Source of the DNA: Hydrogenophaga sp.
GTDB lineage: Bacteria; Pseudomonadota; Gammaproteobacteria; Burkholderiales; Burkholderiaceae_C
DNA: 64,000 bases
NCBI RefSeq assembly: GCF_019635465.1
Contig: NZ_JAHBZK010000005.1
Span: 124,001-188,000, forward strand
Direction of reading: 5' to 3'
Positions 18,305 to 28,454 of this stretch are shown one piece after another. The notes under the pieces were generated by a model. It had not been told where the DNA came from and did no database searches. It saw only the letters and a list, made by a program, of their open reading frames with translations. A program made the position numbers and the translations under genes. Position 1 is the stretch's first letter. Every line of letters starts with the position of its first letter.

Positions 18305-18832
18305 TCAACGACCCAGACCGCGCTCGGCCAGGTCGGCCTCAAAGCGGTCGCGCAAGGTCTTGGCCAGCGTGAAGGCGGTGGTGACGAGGTAGAGCCAGCT
18401 CACACCCAGGTAGGCCCGGTAGGCGGGGTTGACGTCCATGCGCGCCAGACCCCAACCGGTCAGGCCCATGGCGACCGCGAAACCACCCCAGACCACCAGG
18501 CGCCAGAAAGGCGTTTCGGGCTGGCGGTCACGGCGCGCCTGCTCGCCGTCGCGAATGGCCTTGGACAGCACGAACACGCTGCTCAGGCAGAACACATAGC
18601 CCATGACCATGAAAGCACGGTCCAGGGGGGAACCAGGCAACCAGGACAGCCCCACCGCACACAGAAAGACCGCCAGTGCAAACGACACCCACACCTGCAC
18701 CTGCCAGGCACGCGTGTCGCGCACCACCCATCGAATGTGCGCGCCTCTGGGCTCGCGCTCTGCGCGTTCGTGGCGTTCGGCGCGCTCAGGCGCGGTGTTG
18801 TCGGATCGGTTGGCGTTGTCGGTAGCGACCAT
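18305..18832 (-). CDS. YiaA/YiaB two-helix domain inner-membrane protein
   Basis: 175 residues with four hydrophobic helices arranged as two YiaA/B-type pairs: WVSFALAVFLCAVGLSWLP with DRAFMVMGYVFCLSSVFVLSKAIRD, then LVVWGGFAVAMGLTGWGLA with AYLGVSWLYLVTTAFTLAKTLRD. The charged N-terminus (ERAERHERAERE) is presumably cytoplasmic. Each pair ends in a conserved lysine-arginine-aspartate motif. The function of YiaA/YiaB is not known. It is first in the minus-strand group with the two exported proteins. Confidence 0.8.
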   Translation of the reverse strand: MVATDNANRSDNTAPERAERHERAEREPRGAHIRWVVRDTRAWQVQVWVSFALAVFLCAVGLSWLPGSPLDRAFMVMGYVFCLSSVFVLSKAIRDGEQARRDRQPETPFWRLVVWGGFAVAMGLTGWGLARMDVNPAYRAYLGVSWLYLVTTAFTLAKTLRDRFEADLAERGLGR

Positions 18833-18918
18833 GCATCACCTCAGCGGTGGTTGAACAGGCCGCCATGGTCAAACCGACGTTGCAGTCAGGTGCCGAGTGG
18901 ATGAACCAGACAAAACAA

Positions 18919-18959
18919 ATCGGCCATCCGGTATCTCAATTCGATACCGGATGGCCGAT
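18919..18959 (-). terminator. Intrinsic terminator downstream of the DUF1328 gene
   Basis: Perfect 17-bp inverted repeat (18919-18935 with 18943-18959) around a 7-base loop. On the minus strand it is followed by a T-rich tract (ATTTGTTTTG). It ends the DUF1328 transcript and shields the YiaA/B gene downstream. Confidence 0.8.
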
Positions 18960-18979
18960 CAACACAGCGTGTCGGGTGA

Positions 18980-19141
18980 TCAGCGTCGCAACAAGCCTGC
19001 GACAAAAGTGACCAGGGCGACCACCAGAAACACCATGAACAGGATCTTGGCAATGCCGGCGGCGCCGGCGGCAATGCCACCAAACCCCAGGACGGCGGCG
19101 ATGAGCGCAATGATGAAAAAGACGACGGCGTAGTGCAGCAT
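18980..19141 (-). CDS. DUF1328 (YtjA-like) small membrane protein
   Basis: 53 residues, nearly all in two hydrophobic helices ([27 protein letters not shown] and [19 protein letters not shown]), the standard size and pattern of DUF1328. These small inner-membrane proteins often sit with stress genes; their function is unknown. A GGAG ribosome binding site precedes the ATG. A fragment of a second copy lies at 8728-8805. Confidence 0.88.
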   Translation of the reverse strand: MLHYAVVFFIIALIAAVLGFGGIAAGAAGIAKILFMVFLVVALVTFVAGLLRR

Positions 19142-19259
19142 GGCGGGCTCCTTGTGTTGCGCCGAACGGGTCGGCGGGAAGGGCGTCGCGGATGCAGACC
19201 GCCCATGCCCTTCACTGTAGGGAGCGCACTGCAATGGCGCTGTCGTCACACGCCGCATG

Positions 19260-19285
19260 CCCGTGTCGGACAAGGCCGACACGGG
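19260..19285 (-). terminator. Stem-loop at the 3' end of the response regulator gene
   Basis: Perfect 10-bp inverted repeat (CCCGTGTCGG with CCGACACGGG) and a 6-base loop, just past the stop of the response regulator on the minus strand. It has no T-run, so it may stabilise the 3' end rather than terminate by itself. Confidence 0.5.
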
Positions 19286-19292
19286 TCGCATA

Positions 19293-19925
19293 TCACTGGA
19301 TCAGCCCGCTCTTGAGCGCGTAGTAGGTCAGGTCGCTGTTGCTGGCCAGGTTGAGCTTTTCCATCACGCGCGTGCGGTAGGTGCTGACCGTCTTCACGCT
19401 CAGGAACATGGCCTCGGCGATGCCGCCCACCGTCTCGCCCTTGGCCAGACGCAGAAACACCTGCAGTTCGCGCTCCGAGAGGTTTTCGTGCGGCGCGCGC
19501 TCGGTGTCACCGGCCGCGCCGTCGGCCAGCAGTTCGGCCACCGCCGGGCTGATGTAGCGACGACCCCGGGCCACCGTGCGGATGGCGTTGACGATCTCCT
19601 CGGGCGCGCACTCCTTGTTGAGGTAGCCGCTGGCACCGTGGCGCAGCAAGGTGGTGGCGTACTGCGCCTCGGGGAAGGCGCTGAGGATGAGGATGGCCAG
19701 GTCCGGGAATCGCGCCTTGATGGCCTGCAATGCATCCACGCCACCGTGCTCGGGCATCGACAGATCCATCAACAGCACTTCGACTTCGCCAGCGCGCGCC
19801 AGCTCCAGCGCTTCGCGGCCGTTGTTGGCTTCACCAACCACCTTCAGGTCAACGTGCTCGCCCAGGAACTGGCGCAGCCCGGTTCGCACGATGGCGTGGT
19901 CGTCAACGATGCCGATCTTGATCAT
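19293..19925 (-). CDS. LuxR-type (NarL/FixJ) response regulator
   Basis: 210 residues. The receiver domain has VDDH (Asp8/Asp9), the phospho-acceptor Asp54 in [10 protein letters not shown], Ser/Thr in LSAF and Lys in YLNKE. The C-terminal domain is a LuxR helix-turn-helix ([43 protein letters not shown]). The start at 19925 gives [11 protein letters not shown], the standard beginning. There is no kinase on the same strand. The HPK7-type kinase at 21887, of the class that partners NarL-type regulators, is about 2 kb away and is a plausible partner. It is a DNA-binding transcription factor; targets unknown. Confidence 0.93.
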   Translation of the reverse strand: MIKIGIVDDHAIVRTGLRQFLGEHVDLKVVGEANNGREALELARAGEVEVLLMDLSMPEHGGVDALQAIKARFPDLAILILSAFPEAQYATTLLRHGASGYLNKECAPEEIVNAIRTVARGRRYISPAVAELLADGAAGDTERAPHENLSERELQVFLRLAKGETVGGIAEAMFLSVKTVSTYRTRVMEKLNLASNSDLTYYALKSGLIQ

Positions 19926-20166
19926 GTGTCGCTTCCAGCGAGTTGGTTGCGCGCAATTTATCAGGGCACCGGTAGTGCCCTTGTCGGACAGCACCTACAC
20001 CATGCCCGCGCATCGGTCTTGTCCTACAACCGCCCGGCGACGCCGCCGACATCGCGAAACCGTCCGGATTTTTACAGTGACTCCACGGCTCGACGCCAGG
20101 CAGATGCCTCGCAAGACAGCCGCCACCGTCACCCGGCGGTGGGACGAAACCACAAGGAGTCATCAC

Positions 20167-20427
20167 ATGAACTGGGACCGCATCGAAGGCAACTGGAAGC
20201 AAGTCAAGGGCAAGATGATCGAGCAGTGGGGCAAGCTCACCGACGACGATCTCGACGTCGTGGCAGGCCGCCGCGATCAGCTCGCCGGCAAGATCCAGGA
20301 GCGCTATGGCTGCGCCCGCGAGGAAGCGGAAAAACAGGTCGCTGCCTGGGAGCGTCGCGTCAGCGACGACTGGTTCGAATCCTCCAGCCACGCTTCCAAA
20401 CATATGCAGCGCGGCAGCCGCCACTGA
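20167..20427 (+). CDS. CsbD family stress protein
   Basis: 86 residues. MNWDRIEGNWKQVKGKMIEQWGKLTDDDLDVVAGRRDQLAGKIQERYG is the typical CsbD fold sequence, followed by a short tail (WFESSSHASKHMQRGSRH). CsbD-like proteins are small, hydrophilic and general-stress induced; the molecular role is unknown. The ribosome binding site AAGGAG lies 9 bases before the ATG. It is the first of three plus-strand stress-type genes, before the two BON proteins. Confidence 0.92.
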   Translation: MNWDRIEGNWKQVKGKMIEQWGKLTDDDLDVVAGRRDQLAGKIQERYGCAREEAEKQVAAWERRVSDDWFESSSHASKHMQRGSRH

Positions 20428-20498
20428 CCGCTAACGCCCCCCAGCCCGACATTGACCAACCGCCGGCGTGCGCGTCGGCACACCTTCAGGAGATCACC

Positions 20499-20951
20499 AT
20501 GAAACGCAACCTCAGCCCAACCGCCCGCCTGACCGCCCTGGTCGCCGCACTGTCCGCCTCCGCGCTGGTGGTGGCCTGCGGCGAAAAAGAAGACGCCACC
20601 GTCGGCCAGCAGCTCGACCGCTCCGTTGAACAAGTCCAGAGCGCTGGCACCCAGGTGCGCAACGACGCAGAGCAAGCCGTCAACAACATGAAGACCGCCG
20701 GCAGCGAAGCCGCCGACGCGATCGCTCGCGGCGCCGCGGACGCCACCATCACCGCCAAGGTGAACGCCGCCCTGGCGGCCGACGACCAGCTCAAGGCCAT
20801 GGACATCGACGTCGACACCACCAACGGCCGCGTGGCCCTGATCGGCACGGCGCCCAACACCCAGGCCCGCGAGCGCGCCACCACCCTGGCCAAGGCAGTT
20901 GACGGCGTGATCGACGTCGACAACCGCCTGACCATCGACGCCCAGAGCTGA
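20499..20951 (+). CDS. BON domain lipoprotein
   Basis: 150 residues with a lipoprotein signal peptide (LVAALSASALVVAC-GEKED). An amphipathic, Gln/Ala-rich helix (residues ~35-80, QQLDRSVEQVQSAGTQVRNDAEQAV) precedes one BON domain (ATITAKVNAALAADDQLKAMDIDVDTTNGRVALIGTAPNTQARERATTLAKAVDGVIDVDNRLTI). BON domains bind phospholipid membranes and are found in envelope-stress proteins such as OsmY. The protein is probably periplasmic and lipid-anchored. RBS AGGAG is 5 bases from the ATG. Confidence 0.9.
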   Translation: MKRNLSPTARLTALVAALSASALVVACGEKEDATVGQQLDRSVEQVQSAGTQVRNDAEQAVNNMKTAGSEAADAIARGAADATITAKVNAALAADDQLKAMDIDVDTTNGRVALIGTAPNTQARERATTLAKAVDGVIDVDNRLTIDAQS

Positions 20952-21015
20952 GCGCCATCCGCCGCCATCCCTCGGGGCCCCGTGCCCTGAGGCCCCATTC
21001 CCAACGGAGCCAAGC

Positions 21016-21327
21016 ATGAAATTCGCCCACGTTCTTCTGGCCGCGGTCGCCACCACGGCCGTCCTGACCACCACCGGCTGCGCGGTCGCCCGCGACCAAC
21101 AGTCCGTGGGGTCCTACATCGACGACACGACTATCACCACCCGCGTGAAGACGCGCTTTGCCAATGACCCGGTGGTCAGCGCCATGGCCATCAATGTCGA
21201 GACGCTCAAGGGCACGGTCCAGTTGTCGGGCTTTGCCAAGACCAACACCGAGCGCGAACAGGCCGAGCAAGTGGCCGCCGCCGTGCCGGGCGTGCAAGCG
21301 GTTCACAACGACATCGTTGTCCGCTGA
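21016..21327 (+). CDS. Single-BON-domain lipoprotein
   Basis: 103 residues. It has a lipoprotein signal (VLLAAVATTAVLTTTGC-AVARD) and one BON domain (IDDTTITTRVKTRFANDPVVSAMAINVETLKGTVQLSGFAKTNTEREQAEQVAAAVPGVQAVHNDIVVR). It is the size of the minimal transport-associated BON protein and follows the previous BON gene by 64 bases. A likely envelope-stress protein acting with its neighbour. A strong hairpin follows at 21343-21372. Confidence 0.9.
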   Translation: MKFAHVLLAAVATTAVLTTTGCAVARDQQSVGSYIDDTTITTRVKTRFANDPVVSAMAINVETLKGTVQLSGFAKTNTEREQAEQVAAAVPGVQAVHNDIVVR

Positions 21328-21342
21328 TGCGCAAGGCACGCC

Positions 21343-21372
21343 ATCGGCTGTAGGACCCGTCCTACAGCCGAT
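21343..21372 (+). terminator. Stem-loop after the BON gene
   Basis: Perfect 13-bp inverted repeat (ATCGGCTGTAGGA with TCCTACAGCCGAT) and a 4-base loop, 15 bases after the stop codon. No T-run follows, so termination is probable but not certain. Confidence 0.55.
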
Positions 21373-21470
21373 TCGGCCGCGAACCATTCCCCCGGGCGGT
21401 CGAACCGGGCATCATTCGACCCGCCCAACACTCACCCGCTGCTCGCCAAACCCCTGCCCGACATCGCCCC

Positions 21471-21872
21471 GTGTCCACGCTCAAGACCTTCTTTGTCGAA
21501 GACAACCTGGTCATCTACGACAACCTGGTGACCACCCTGCAAGAGCTGATGCCGCTCGAGGTGGTGGGGCATGCCCGCGACGAGTCCCACGCGGTGCAAT
21601 GGATTCGCAGCGGCGAGGCGGCCGACCTGATGATCGTGGACCTGTTCCTGCTGTCGGGCTCCGGCCTGGGTGTGCTCAAGGCGGCGCAGGAGGCGCAACT
21701 GCCGGTCCGGCGCGTGGTGCTCACCAACCACGCCACCCCCGACATCCGCCAGCGCTGCGCCGTGCTGGGCGCCGACCGCGTGTTCGACAAGTCCTGTGAA
21801 CTCGACGAACTGATCAGCTACTGCGAGCACATCGCCGACGGCACACCCAGCGTGCCCGGTGGGCTGCACTGA
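21471..21872 (+). CDS. Stand-alone response regulator receiver protein
   Basis: 133 residues, receiver domain only: Glu10-Asp11 acidic pair (FFVEDNL), Asp57 in LMIVDLFLLSG, Thr/Ala in VLTNHAT and Lys in RVFDKSCE. The output domain is missing, so it acts through protein contacts or as a phosphate sink. The start is a GTG at 21471; no earlier in-frame start fits. It precedes the histidine kinase gene by 14 bases, so they are very likely partners. Confidence 0.87.
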   Translation: MSTLKTFFVEDNLVIYDNLVTTLQELMPLEVVGHARDESHAVQWIRSGEAADLMIVDLFLLSGSGLGVLKAAQEAQLPVRRVVLTNHATPDIRQRCAVLGADRVFDKSCELDELISYCEHIADGTPSVPGGLH

Positions 21873-21886
21873 GGATCGTCCTCCGC

Positions 21887-23272
21887 ATGGCGATCACCGC
21901 ACCGATGGTTGCTGCCCTGCGCTCGCGTTGGCGCACGCCGCTGACCGTCGGTCTGGCCCTTCTGCTGGCGCTGGGCGTGTTCACCGGCACCGAATGGACC
22001 TACCAGCGCGCACTCGACTCACTGGTGAACCTCGGTGGTCGCGACAGCGCGAGCAATGCCCTGCAGACAGTGACGCGCAGCCTGCTGGACATGGAGTCCG
22101 CTCAGCGCGGTTACTTGCTGACCGGCCGGGCCGAATACCTCGCGCCCTACAAGTCGGCCCAGGTCGATCTGGACAGCGCCCTGCGACGGGTGCGCGACCA
22201 CTACCAACGTGACCCCGAGCTGCTCCAGTTGGTCGAAACGTTGCAGGAGCGCGCGCTGCAGAAGGTCTCGGAAACTGCTGAAACCATCAAGCTCTACGAC
22301 GCCAGCGCGCACCAGGCCTGGCAAGGCCTGCTCAACACCGACATCGGTCGCGAAAAGATGGAAGCGGTGCGCCGCGCCGCCGATGTGCTGCTGGTGACCG
22401 AAGAACGCCGCATCGCGGCCGAGCGGGCCGAGATCTACAGCACCCTGGCGGTGGGGCGATTCAGCGTGCACGGCCTGGCGGTGCTCAGCCTGTTGGCGTA
22501 CGCCTTCTTCCTGCGCAAGAACGCCTTGCTGCAGGCCAGTCAGGTGCGCCACGCCCGGCAGTTGCAGCAGGAGCGCGACTCGCTCGAACGCCAGGTGGCG
22601 CTGCGCACCCAGGCCCTGCGCAACCTGGCCGGCCACCACGTGAACGCGCGCGAGGACGAACGCGGTCGCGTGGCGCGCGAACTGCACGACGAGATGGGCG
22701 GCCTGTTCACCGCGATGAAGCTCGAGCTGGCCCGGCTGCGGCGCGTGCCCGAGCTGCCGCCGGTGGCGCACGAAAGGCTGGCCGGGATCGAACAACGCCT
22801 GAACGAAGGCATCGCGGTCAAGCGCCGCATCATGGAGAACCTGCATCCGTCGGCGCTCGATCAGCTCGGCCTGATCACGGCGATCGAGGCGCTGTGCCGC
22901 GACATGGCCGGCAGCCTTGGCATCGCAATCGACGCCGACCTGTCGGCCGTGGACCTCGACCGCAACGCCGAACTCACGGTGTACCGGCTGGTGCAGGAGT
23001 CGCTCACCAACATCGGCAAGTACGCTCAGGCGCGCCACGTGCAGGTGCGCCTGGTGCAGGTCGATGCGCTCGTGCAGGTGTCGGTGCACGACGATGGACG
23101 TGGCTTCGACCCCGATGCGGTGCCCACCGGGCACCACGGCCTGCTGGGCATGCGCGTGCGCGTGGAGTCGCACGCGGGTCAGCTCGAGGTGCTCAGCCAC
23201 CCAGGCAAAGGCACGCGCATCGAAGCGGCCTTGCCTGCCACCCCACCAACCCCCGAGGCGGTCACGGCTTGA
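21887..23272 (+). CDS. Membrane sensor histidine kinase, CHASE3 and HPK7 (NarX-like) type
   Basis: 461 residues. An N-terminal helix (~19-36), a periplasmic CHASE3-like helical domain (LLDMESAQRGYLLTGRAEYLAPY), a second helix (~196-209, VHGLAVLSLLAYAFFLR) and a coiled linker precede the kinase core. HisKA_3 has the phospho-His267 in ARELHDEMGG. The ATPase part has the N box (VQESLTNIGKYAQ) and G boxes (DDGRGFDPD, GLLGMRVRVES). This kinase type usually partners LuxR-family regulators such as the one at 19293-19925. It follows the stand-alone receiver by 14 bases. Confidence 0.9.
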   Translation: MAITAPMVAALRSRWRTPLTVGLALLLALGVFTGTEWTYQRALDSLVNLGGRDSASNALQTVTRSLLDMESAQRGYLLTGRAEYLAPYKSAQVDLDSALRRVRDHYQRDPELLQLVETLQERALQKVSETAETIKLYDASAHQAWQGLLNTDIGREKMEAVRRAADVLLVTEERRIAAERAEIYSTLAVGRFSVHGLAVLSLLAYAFFLRKNALLQASQVRHARQLQQERDSLERQVALRTQALRNLAGHHVNAREDERGRVARELHDEMGGLFTAMKLELARLRRVPELPPVAHERLAGIEQRLNEGIAVKRRIMENLHPSALDQLGLITAIEALCRDMAGSLGIAIDADLSAVDLDRNAELTVYRLVQESLTNIGKYAQARHVQVRLVQVDALVQVSVHDDGRGFDPDAVPTGHHGLLGMRVRVESHAGQLEVLSHPGKGTRIEAALPATPPTPEAVTA

Positions 23273-23382
23273 ACGCCGCCATGCGCGATTGCATGGCCGG
23301 CCTCACCCATAATCGCCGCCAAAACGGCATCACCACCATGGCCAACCAACGCCGAGCAATACATCCTCCGGAGACACCCCCC

Positions 23383-24810
<1,428 letters not shown>

Positions 24811-24828
24811 GACGAGACGGGCGCTGCG

Positions 24829-25596
24829 TCAGTCCAGGCGCATCGACACGCCTGTCACGAACATCGCATCGGCCTTCTCGAGCCCGGTGCCGGGATCGCT
24901 GTCGTAGCGGTAGGTCAGGCCCGCCGTGAGGTTGATGGACTTCGTCATCGCCACGGTCAGGCCCGCATCGAGCAGTGCGCGGTATTTGCCGCGATCCCGC
25001 AGATCGGGGTACACGGCGAACTTCTGGCGAAAGCGGGTGGTATCGGTGAGCTTGTGGCTGGATTCCTCGGCCAGCACCAGCTCGGCACGGCCGTAGGTGT
25101 CGCGCAGCGATCCGGCAACGGTGGTGGGTGCCACGTACCGGTCGTAGGCATACCCCAGGCCGGCCGACACATCAAAGAAGCCTTGTTCATCGCTCCAGAC
25201 GTGGCGCCCCACACCGGTGGCCACCGAGTAGCGCGCATCGAGATTGGCCAGCCGGTCGCGCAACCATTCGCCCGAGCCGAAGGCGAACCCATCGAGCGAA
25301 AAGTCCCGGTTGTACTGGGTACGCAGGCCGAATCGCTCGACGGTGCTCACGCCGCTGCTGCGCGCCCGGTCGGCCTTGGCGTCCCAGGTCCATTTGTCGA
25401 TCGCCGTCTGGCGCGCGCCTTCGGCGCTCAGGTTCAGGGTGGTCGCATCGTTGTTGCCCGAGGAGACGCTGGCGCCAGCGCTCAGCAGGTAGCGCCACTG
25501 GCCGTCCGGTTTGAGGGTGACCTGGGCAAACGCCAGCGCAGGCGCCAGAAACAGCACCAAGGCACCGACCAGTCCTCCCGCTACGCGCTCCGTCAT
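24829..25596 (-). CDS. DUF481 (YdiY-like) outer-membrane beta-barrel protein
   Basis: 255 residues. Signal peptide MTERVAGGLVGALVLFLAPALAFA-QVT, then alternating beta strands ending in an aromatic-free but barrel-like C-terminus (FVTGVSMRLD). The pattern GQWRYLLSAGASVSSGNNDATTLNLSAEGARQT is typical of DUF481, a salt-induced outer-membrane family of unknown function. The start at 25596 is chosen because the signal peptide begins there. Located between pyk and fba, on the opposite strand. Confidence 0.85.
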   Translation of the reverse strand: MTERVAGGLVGALVLFLAPALAFAQVTLKPDGQWRYLLSAGASVSSGNNDATTLNLSAEGARQTAIDKWTWDAKADRARSSGVSTVERFGLRTQYNRDFSLDGFAFGSGEWLRDRLANLDARYSVATGVGRHVWSDEQGFFDVSAGLGYAYDRYVAPTTVAGSLRDTYGRAELVLAEESSHKLTDTTRFRQKFAVYPDLRDRGKYRALLDAGLTVAMTKSINLTAGLTYRYDSDPGTGLEKADAMFVTGVSMRLD

Positions 25597-25782
25597 GCAA
25601 CATCCTTTCTCACCGCGTGGGTGCAAAACAGGGGTGGGTGCTGCCACGCCGCCACAGTTCCCCGCCCTTTGTGACGATTCGTGCACACACCGGGCCGGCG
25701 TCCCGGTGTCCATCAAAAGTTAGAATCGCCGGCTGTCCCGAACGCTTCACCGAAGCATCCCCGAACCCAGCAAGGAACCCCC

Positions 25783-26847
25783 ATGGCCCTCGTCTCGATG
25801 CGCGAACTGCTCGACCACGCCGCCGCCAACGGCTACGGCATTCCGGCGTTCAACGTGAACAACCTCGAACAGGTGCAGGCCGTCATGGCCGCGGCCGACG
25901 AAGTCGGCGCCCCGGTGATCCTGCAGGCCAGCGCCGGCGCCCGCAAATACGCCGGCGAGCCCTTCATCAAGCACCTGATCCAGGCCGCCATCGAGATGTA
26001 CCCGCACATCCCGCTGGTGATGCACCAGGACCACGGTCAAAGCCCCGACGTCTGCCAGGGCGCCATCAACCTGGGTTTCTCCTCCGTCATGATGGACGGC
26101 AGCCTCGAAGCCGACGGCAAGACCATCGCCAGCTACGACTACAACGTCGACGTCACGAAGAAGGTGGTCAACATGGCGCACCAACTGGGCGTCACCGTCG
26201 AAGGCGAGCTGGGTTGCCTGGGCAGCCTGGAAACCATGAAGGGCGACAAGGAAGACGGCCACGGCACCGATGCCACCATGACGCGCGAGCAGCTGTTGAC
26301 CGACCCCGAGCAGGCCGCCGACTTCGTCAAGAAGACGCAGCTGGACGCGCTGGCGATCGCCATCGGCACCAGCCACGGCGCTTACAAGTTCACCCGCAAG
26401 CCCACCGGCGACATCCTGGCCATCGAGCGCATCAAGGAGATTCACCGCCGCCTGCCCAACACCCACCTGGTGATGCATGGCTCGTCCAGCGTGCCGCAGG
26501 AGCTGCTGGCCCAGATCAACCAGTACGGCGGCAAGATGAAGGAAACCTACGGCGTGCCGGTCGAAGAGATCCAGAAAGCCATCCAGTTCGGCGTGCGCAA
26601 GATCAACATCGACACCGACATCCGCCTGGCCATGACCGGCGCGGTGCGCAAGTTCCTGGCCGAGAACCCCGACAAGTTCGACGCCCGCGAGTGGCTCAAG
26701 CCCGCGCGTGAAGCCGCCAAGCAAGTCTGCAAGCAGCGCTACATCGAGTTCGGCTGCGAAGGCCAGGCCGGCAAGATCAAAGGCGACACGCTGCAGGTCG
26801 TGGCCGGCAAGTACGCCAAGGGCGAACTGGCCCAGGTGGTGAACTGA
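25783..26847 (+). CDS. fba: Class II fructose-1,6-bisphosphate aldolase
   Basis: 354 residues. It cleaves fructose 1,6-bisphosphate reversibly to DHAP and glyceraldehyde 3-phosphate. The zinc ligands lie in [28 protein letters not shown] and [11 protein letters not shown], and the Asp of the [15 protein letters not shown] motif is present. The Calvin-cycle-subtype N-terminus [27 protein letters not shown] fits. The start 25783 follows AAGGAA; the frame upstream is open but does not align. An intrinsic terminator follows. Confidence 0.97.
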   Translation: MALVSMRELLDHAAANGYGIPAFNVNNLEQVQAVMAAADEVGAPVILQASAGARKYAGEPFIKHLIQAAIEMYPHIPLVMHQDHGQSPDVCQGAINLGFSSVMMDGSLEADGKTIASYDYNVDVTKKVVNMAHQLGVTVEGELGCLGSLETMKGDKEDGHGTDATMTREQLLTDPEQAADFVKKTQLDALAIAIGTSHGAYKFTRKPTGDILAIERIKEIHRRLPNTHLVMHGSSSVPQELLAQINQYGGKMKETYGVPVEEIQKAIQFGVRKINIDTDIRLAMTGAVRKFLAENPDKFDAREWLKPAREAAKQVCKQRYIEFGCEGQAGKIKGDTLQVVAGKYAKGELAQVVN

Positions 26848-26896
26848 TCGCCACGAACGGCGATAATCCCGCCGAACTGCACCCGGCAACTGCCCA

Positions 26897-26926
26897 GGCC
26901 CGTTGAGCGTTCAACGGGCCTTTTTT
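26897..26926 (+). terminator. Rho-independent terminator after fba
   Basis: GGCCCGTTGA, a 4-base loop and TCAACGGGCC form a perfect 10-bp stem, directly followed by six T residues. It separates fba from purC. Confidence 0.93.
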
Positions 26927-26949
26927 CTCGCCCCTCCGGATTTCGCGCC

Positions 26950-27858
26950 ATGACCTCCGCCCTGCACACCTCCAGCCTCAAGTCCCTGCCGCTGCTCGCG
27001 CGCGGCAAGGTGCGCGACAACTACGCCGTGGGCGAGGACCGCATCCTCATGGTGGCGTCCGACCGCATCAGCGCCTTTGACGTCATCATGGGCGAGCCCA
27101 TCCCGGGCAAGGGCGAACTGCTCACCCAGCTGTCGCTGTTCTGGTTCGACCAGCTCGGCCCCAAGGGCCTCAACATCTGTCCGATCCACCTCACCGGCGA
27201 CGACCCGGACAGCGTGGTGACTGCCGACGAGCGTGCCCAGGTGCACGGGCGCTCGATGCTCGTGCAACGCCTCCAACCCATTCCGGTCGAGGCCGTGGTG
27301 CGCGGCTACCTGGCCGGCAGCGGCTGGAAGGAGTACCAGGACAGCCGCTCGGTCTGCGGCGTGCCCCTACCCGAAGGCCTGCGCAACGCTTCCATGCTGC
27401 CGCACCCCATCTACACGCCGGCCGCGAAGGCCGCTGTGGGCGAGCACGACGAGAACATCACCTACGAGCGCACGGTCGAGATGGTGGGCGCCGACGTGGC
27501 CGCGCAGATCCGCGACATCGCCATCCGCCTGTACCAGGCCGCGGCCGACATCGCGCTCAGGAAGGGCATCATCATTGCGGACACCAAGTTCGAATTCGGC
27601 CTGGACGCCCAGGGCAAGGTCGTGCTCATGGACGAGGTGCTCACGCCCGACAGCTCGCGCTACTGGCCTGCCGAGCAATACGCCGAGGGCAGCAACCCAC
27701 CGAGCTACGACAAGCAGTTCGTGCGCGACTGGCTGGAGACCGCCAAAGTCGGCGGCAAGCCATGGGACAAGACGCCGCCCGCGCCGCGTCTGCCGCGCGA
27801 GGTGATCGAGAAAACGGCGGAGAAATACCGCGAAGCGCTGACGCGCCTGTTGGGCTGA
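26950..27858 (+). CDS. purC: Phosphoribosylaminoimidazole-succinocarboxamide synthase (SAICAR synthase)
   Basis: 302 residues. It ligates aspartate to CAIR, step 8 of purine synthesis. Visible features: [33 protein letters not shown], the SAICAR signature 1 ([21 protein letters not shown] region) and signature 2 ([19 protein letters not shown]). The longer form is usual in beta-proteobacteria. In related genomes purE and purK follow closely; here a chaperone-effector pair and a thioredoxin gene intervene. Confidence 0.97.
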   Translation: MTSALHTSSLKSLPLLARGKVRDNYAVGEDRILMVASDRISAFDVIMGEPIPGKGELLTQLSLFWFDQLGPKGLNICPIHLTGDDPDSVVTADERAQVHGRSMLVQRLQPIPVEAVVRGYLAGSGWKEYQDSRSVCGVPLPEGLRNASMLPHPIYTPAAKAAVGEHDENITYERTVEMVGADVAAQIRDIAIRLYQAAADIALRKGIIIADTKFEFGLDAQGKVVLMDEVLTPDSSRYWPAEQYAEGSNPPSYDKQFVRDWLETAKVGGKPWDKTPPAPRLPREVIEKTAEKYREALTRLLG

Positions 27859-27921
27859 TCACCGGCCCGACAACGCGCGGCATGGGCCCGAACACGCGGC
27901 CCGATCTGGTCGCAGCGTCAT

Positions 27922-27939
27922 CTCTAGGCCTGATTGCCT
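27922..27939. repeat. Inverted repeat between purC and the chaperone gene
   Basis: CTAGGC, six bases and GCCTAG form a perfect 6-bp inverted repeat, within a 166-base gap that has no clear hrp box. It is not followed by T residues. It could be a weak terminator or an operator; I cannot decide from sequence. Confidence 0.3.
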
Positions 27940-28025
27940 AGGCCTTCGCGCAAGGCTCGAATTTCGCGTTTGTGTCACAGACCCCCTCAACCATGCCAAG
28001 ACCTGGCATACGAGGTGATCCCGAC

Positions 28026-28454
28026 ATGAACGAATCGACTTTTCTTGACATCTGCCATCAGGCCAGCACGGCGCTGGGGCTCCCCGAACCAGAACGCCTG
28101 GGACGCGACGGCCGCGTCGACATCGACGGTGTCGCCATGGTGGTGTTCTTCGATGAGCTGACCGCGCCCGACCAAGTGCGCTGCTTCGTCGACCTTGGCC
28201 CGGTGCCCACGGCCGACGGCGAAGGCCATTTGCGCCAGCTGCTGAACTTCAACCTCTTCAGTGTCCATCCTGCATCCGGCGTCTGCGCGCTCGATCCGGT
28301 GAGCGGGCATGGCCTGCTGGTGTTCACGCTGCCGCTGCCAGACAACACCACCGGCGCGCAATGGTCGCAAGCGTTGCAGGCCATGGTCGCTCAGGCGCTG
28401 GCCTTGCGCGAGGCGCCAGCCGAGGGTTCGACACAGGCCAGGGTCGCCGCATGA
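28026..28454 (+). CDS. CesT/Tir-family type III secretion chaperone
   Basis: 142 residues, acidic. The pattern is that of class I type III chaperones: an N-terminal helix MNESTFLDICHQASTALGLPEPE, strands DGRVDIDGVAMVVFFDELTAPDQVRCFVDLGPVPTADGEGHLRQLLNFNL, strands around GLLVFTLPLPDNT, then the amphipathic C-terminal helix WSQALQAMVAQALALREA. Such chaperones bind the N-terminal part of one secreted effector, usually encoded next to it. It overlaps the following large gene by ATGA, supporting that they are a pair. The likely partner is therefore the product of 28451-30895. Confidence 0.85.
   Translation: MNESTFLDICHQASTALGLPEPERLGRDGRVDIDGVAMVVFFDELTAPDQVRCFVDLGPVPTADGEGHLRQLLNFNLFSVHPASGVCALDPVSGHGLLVFTLPLPDNTTGAQWSQALQAMVAQALALREAPAEGSTQARVAA

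Noticed and set aside
20370-20395. tRNA-like T-arm string GGTTCGAATCC
   Set aside because: It lies inside the CsbD gene and no acceptor stem or anticodon arm surrounds it.
27859-28025. Possible hrp box before the CesT-type chaperone
   Set aside because: The best -10-like match TCACAGA has one mismatch and the -35 position reads GGCTCG instead of GGAACC; too weak to call.
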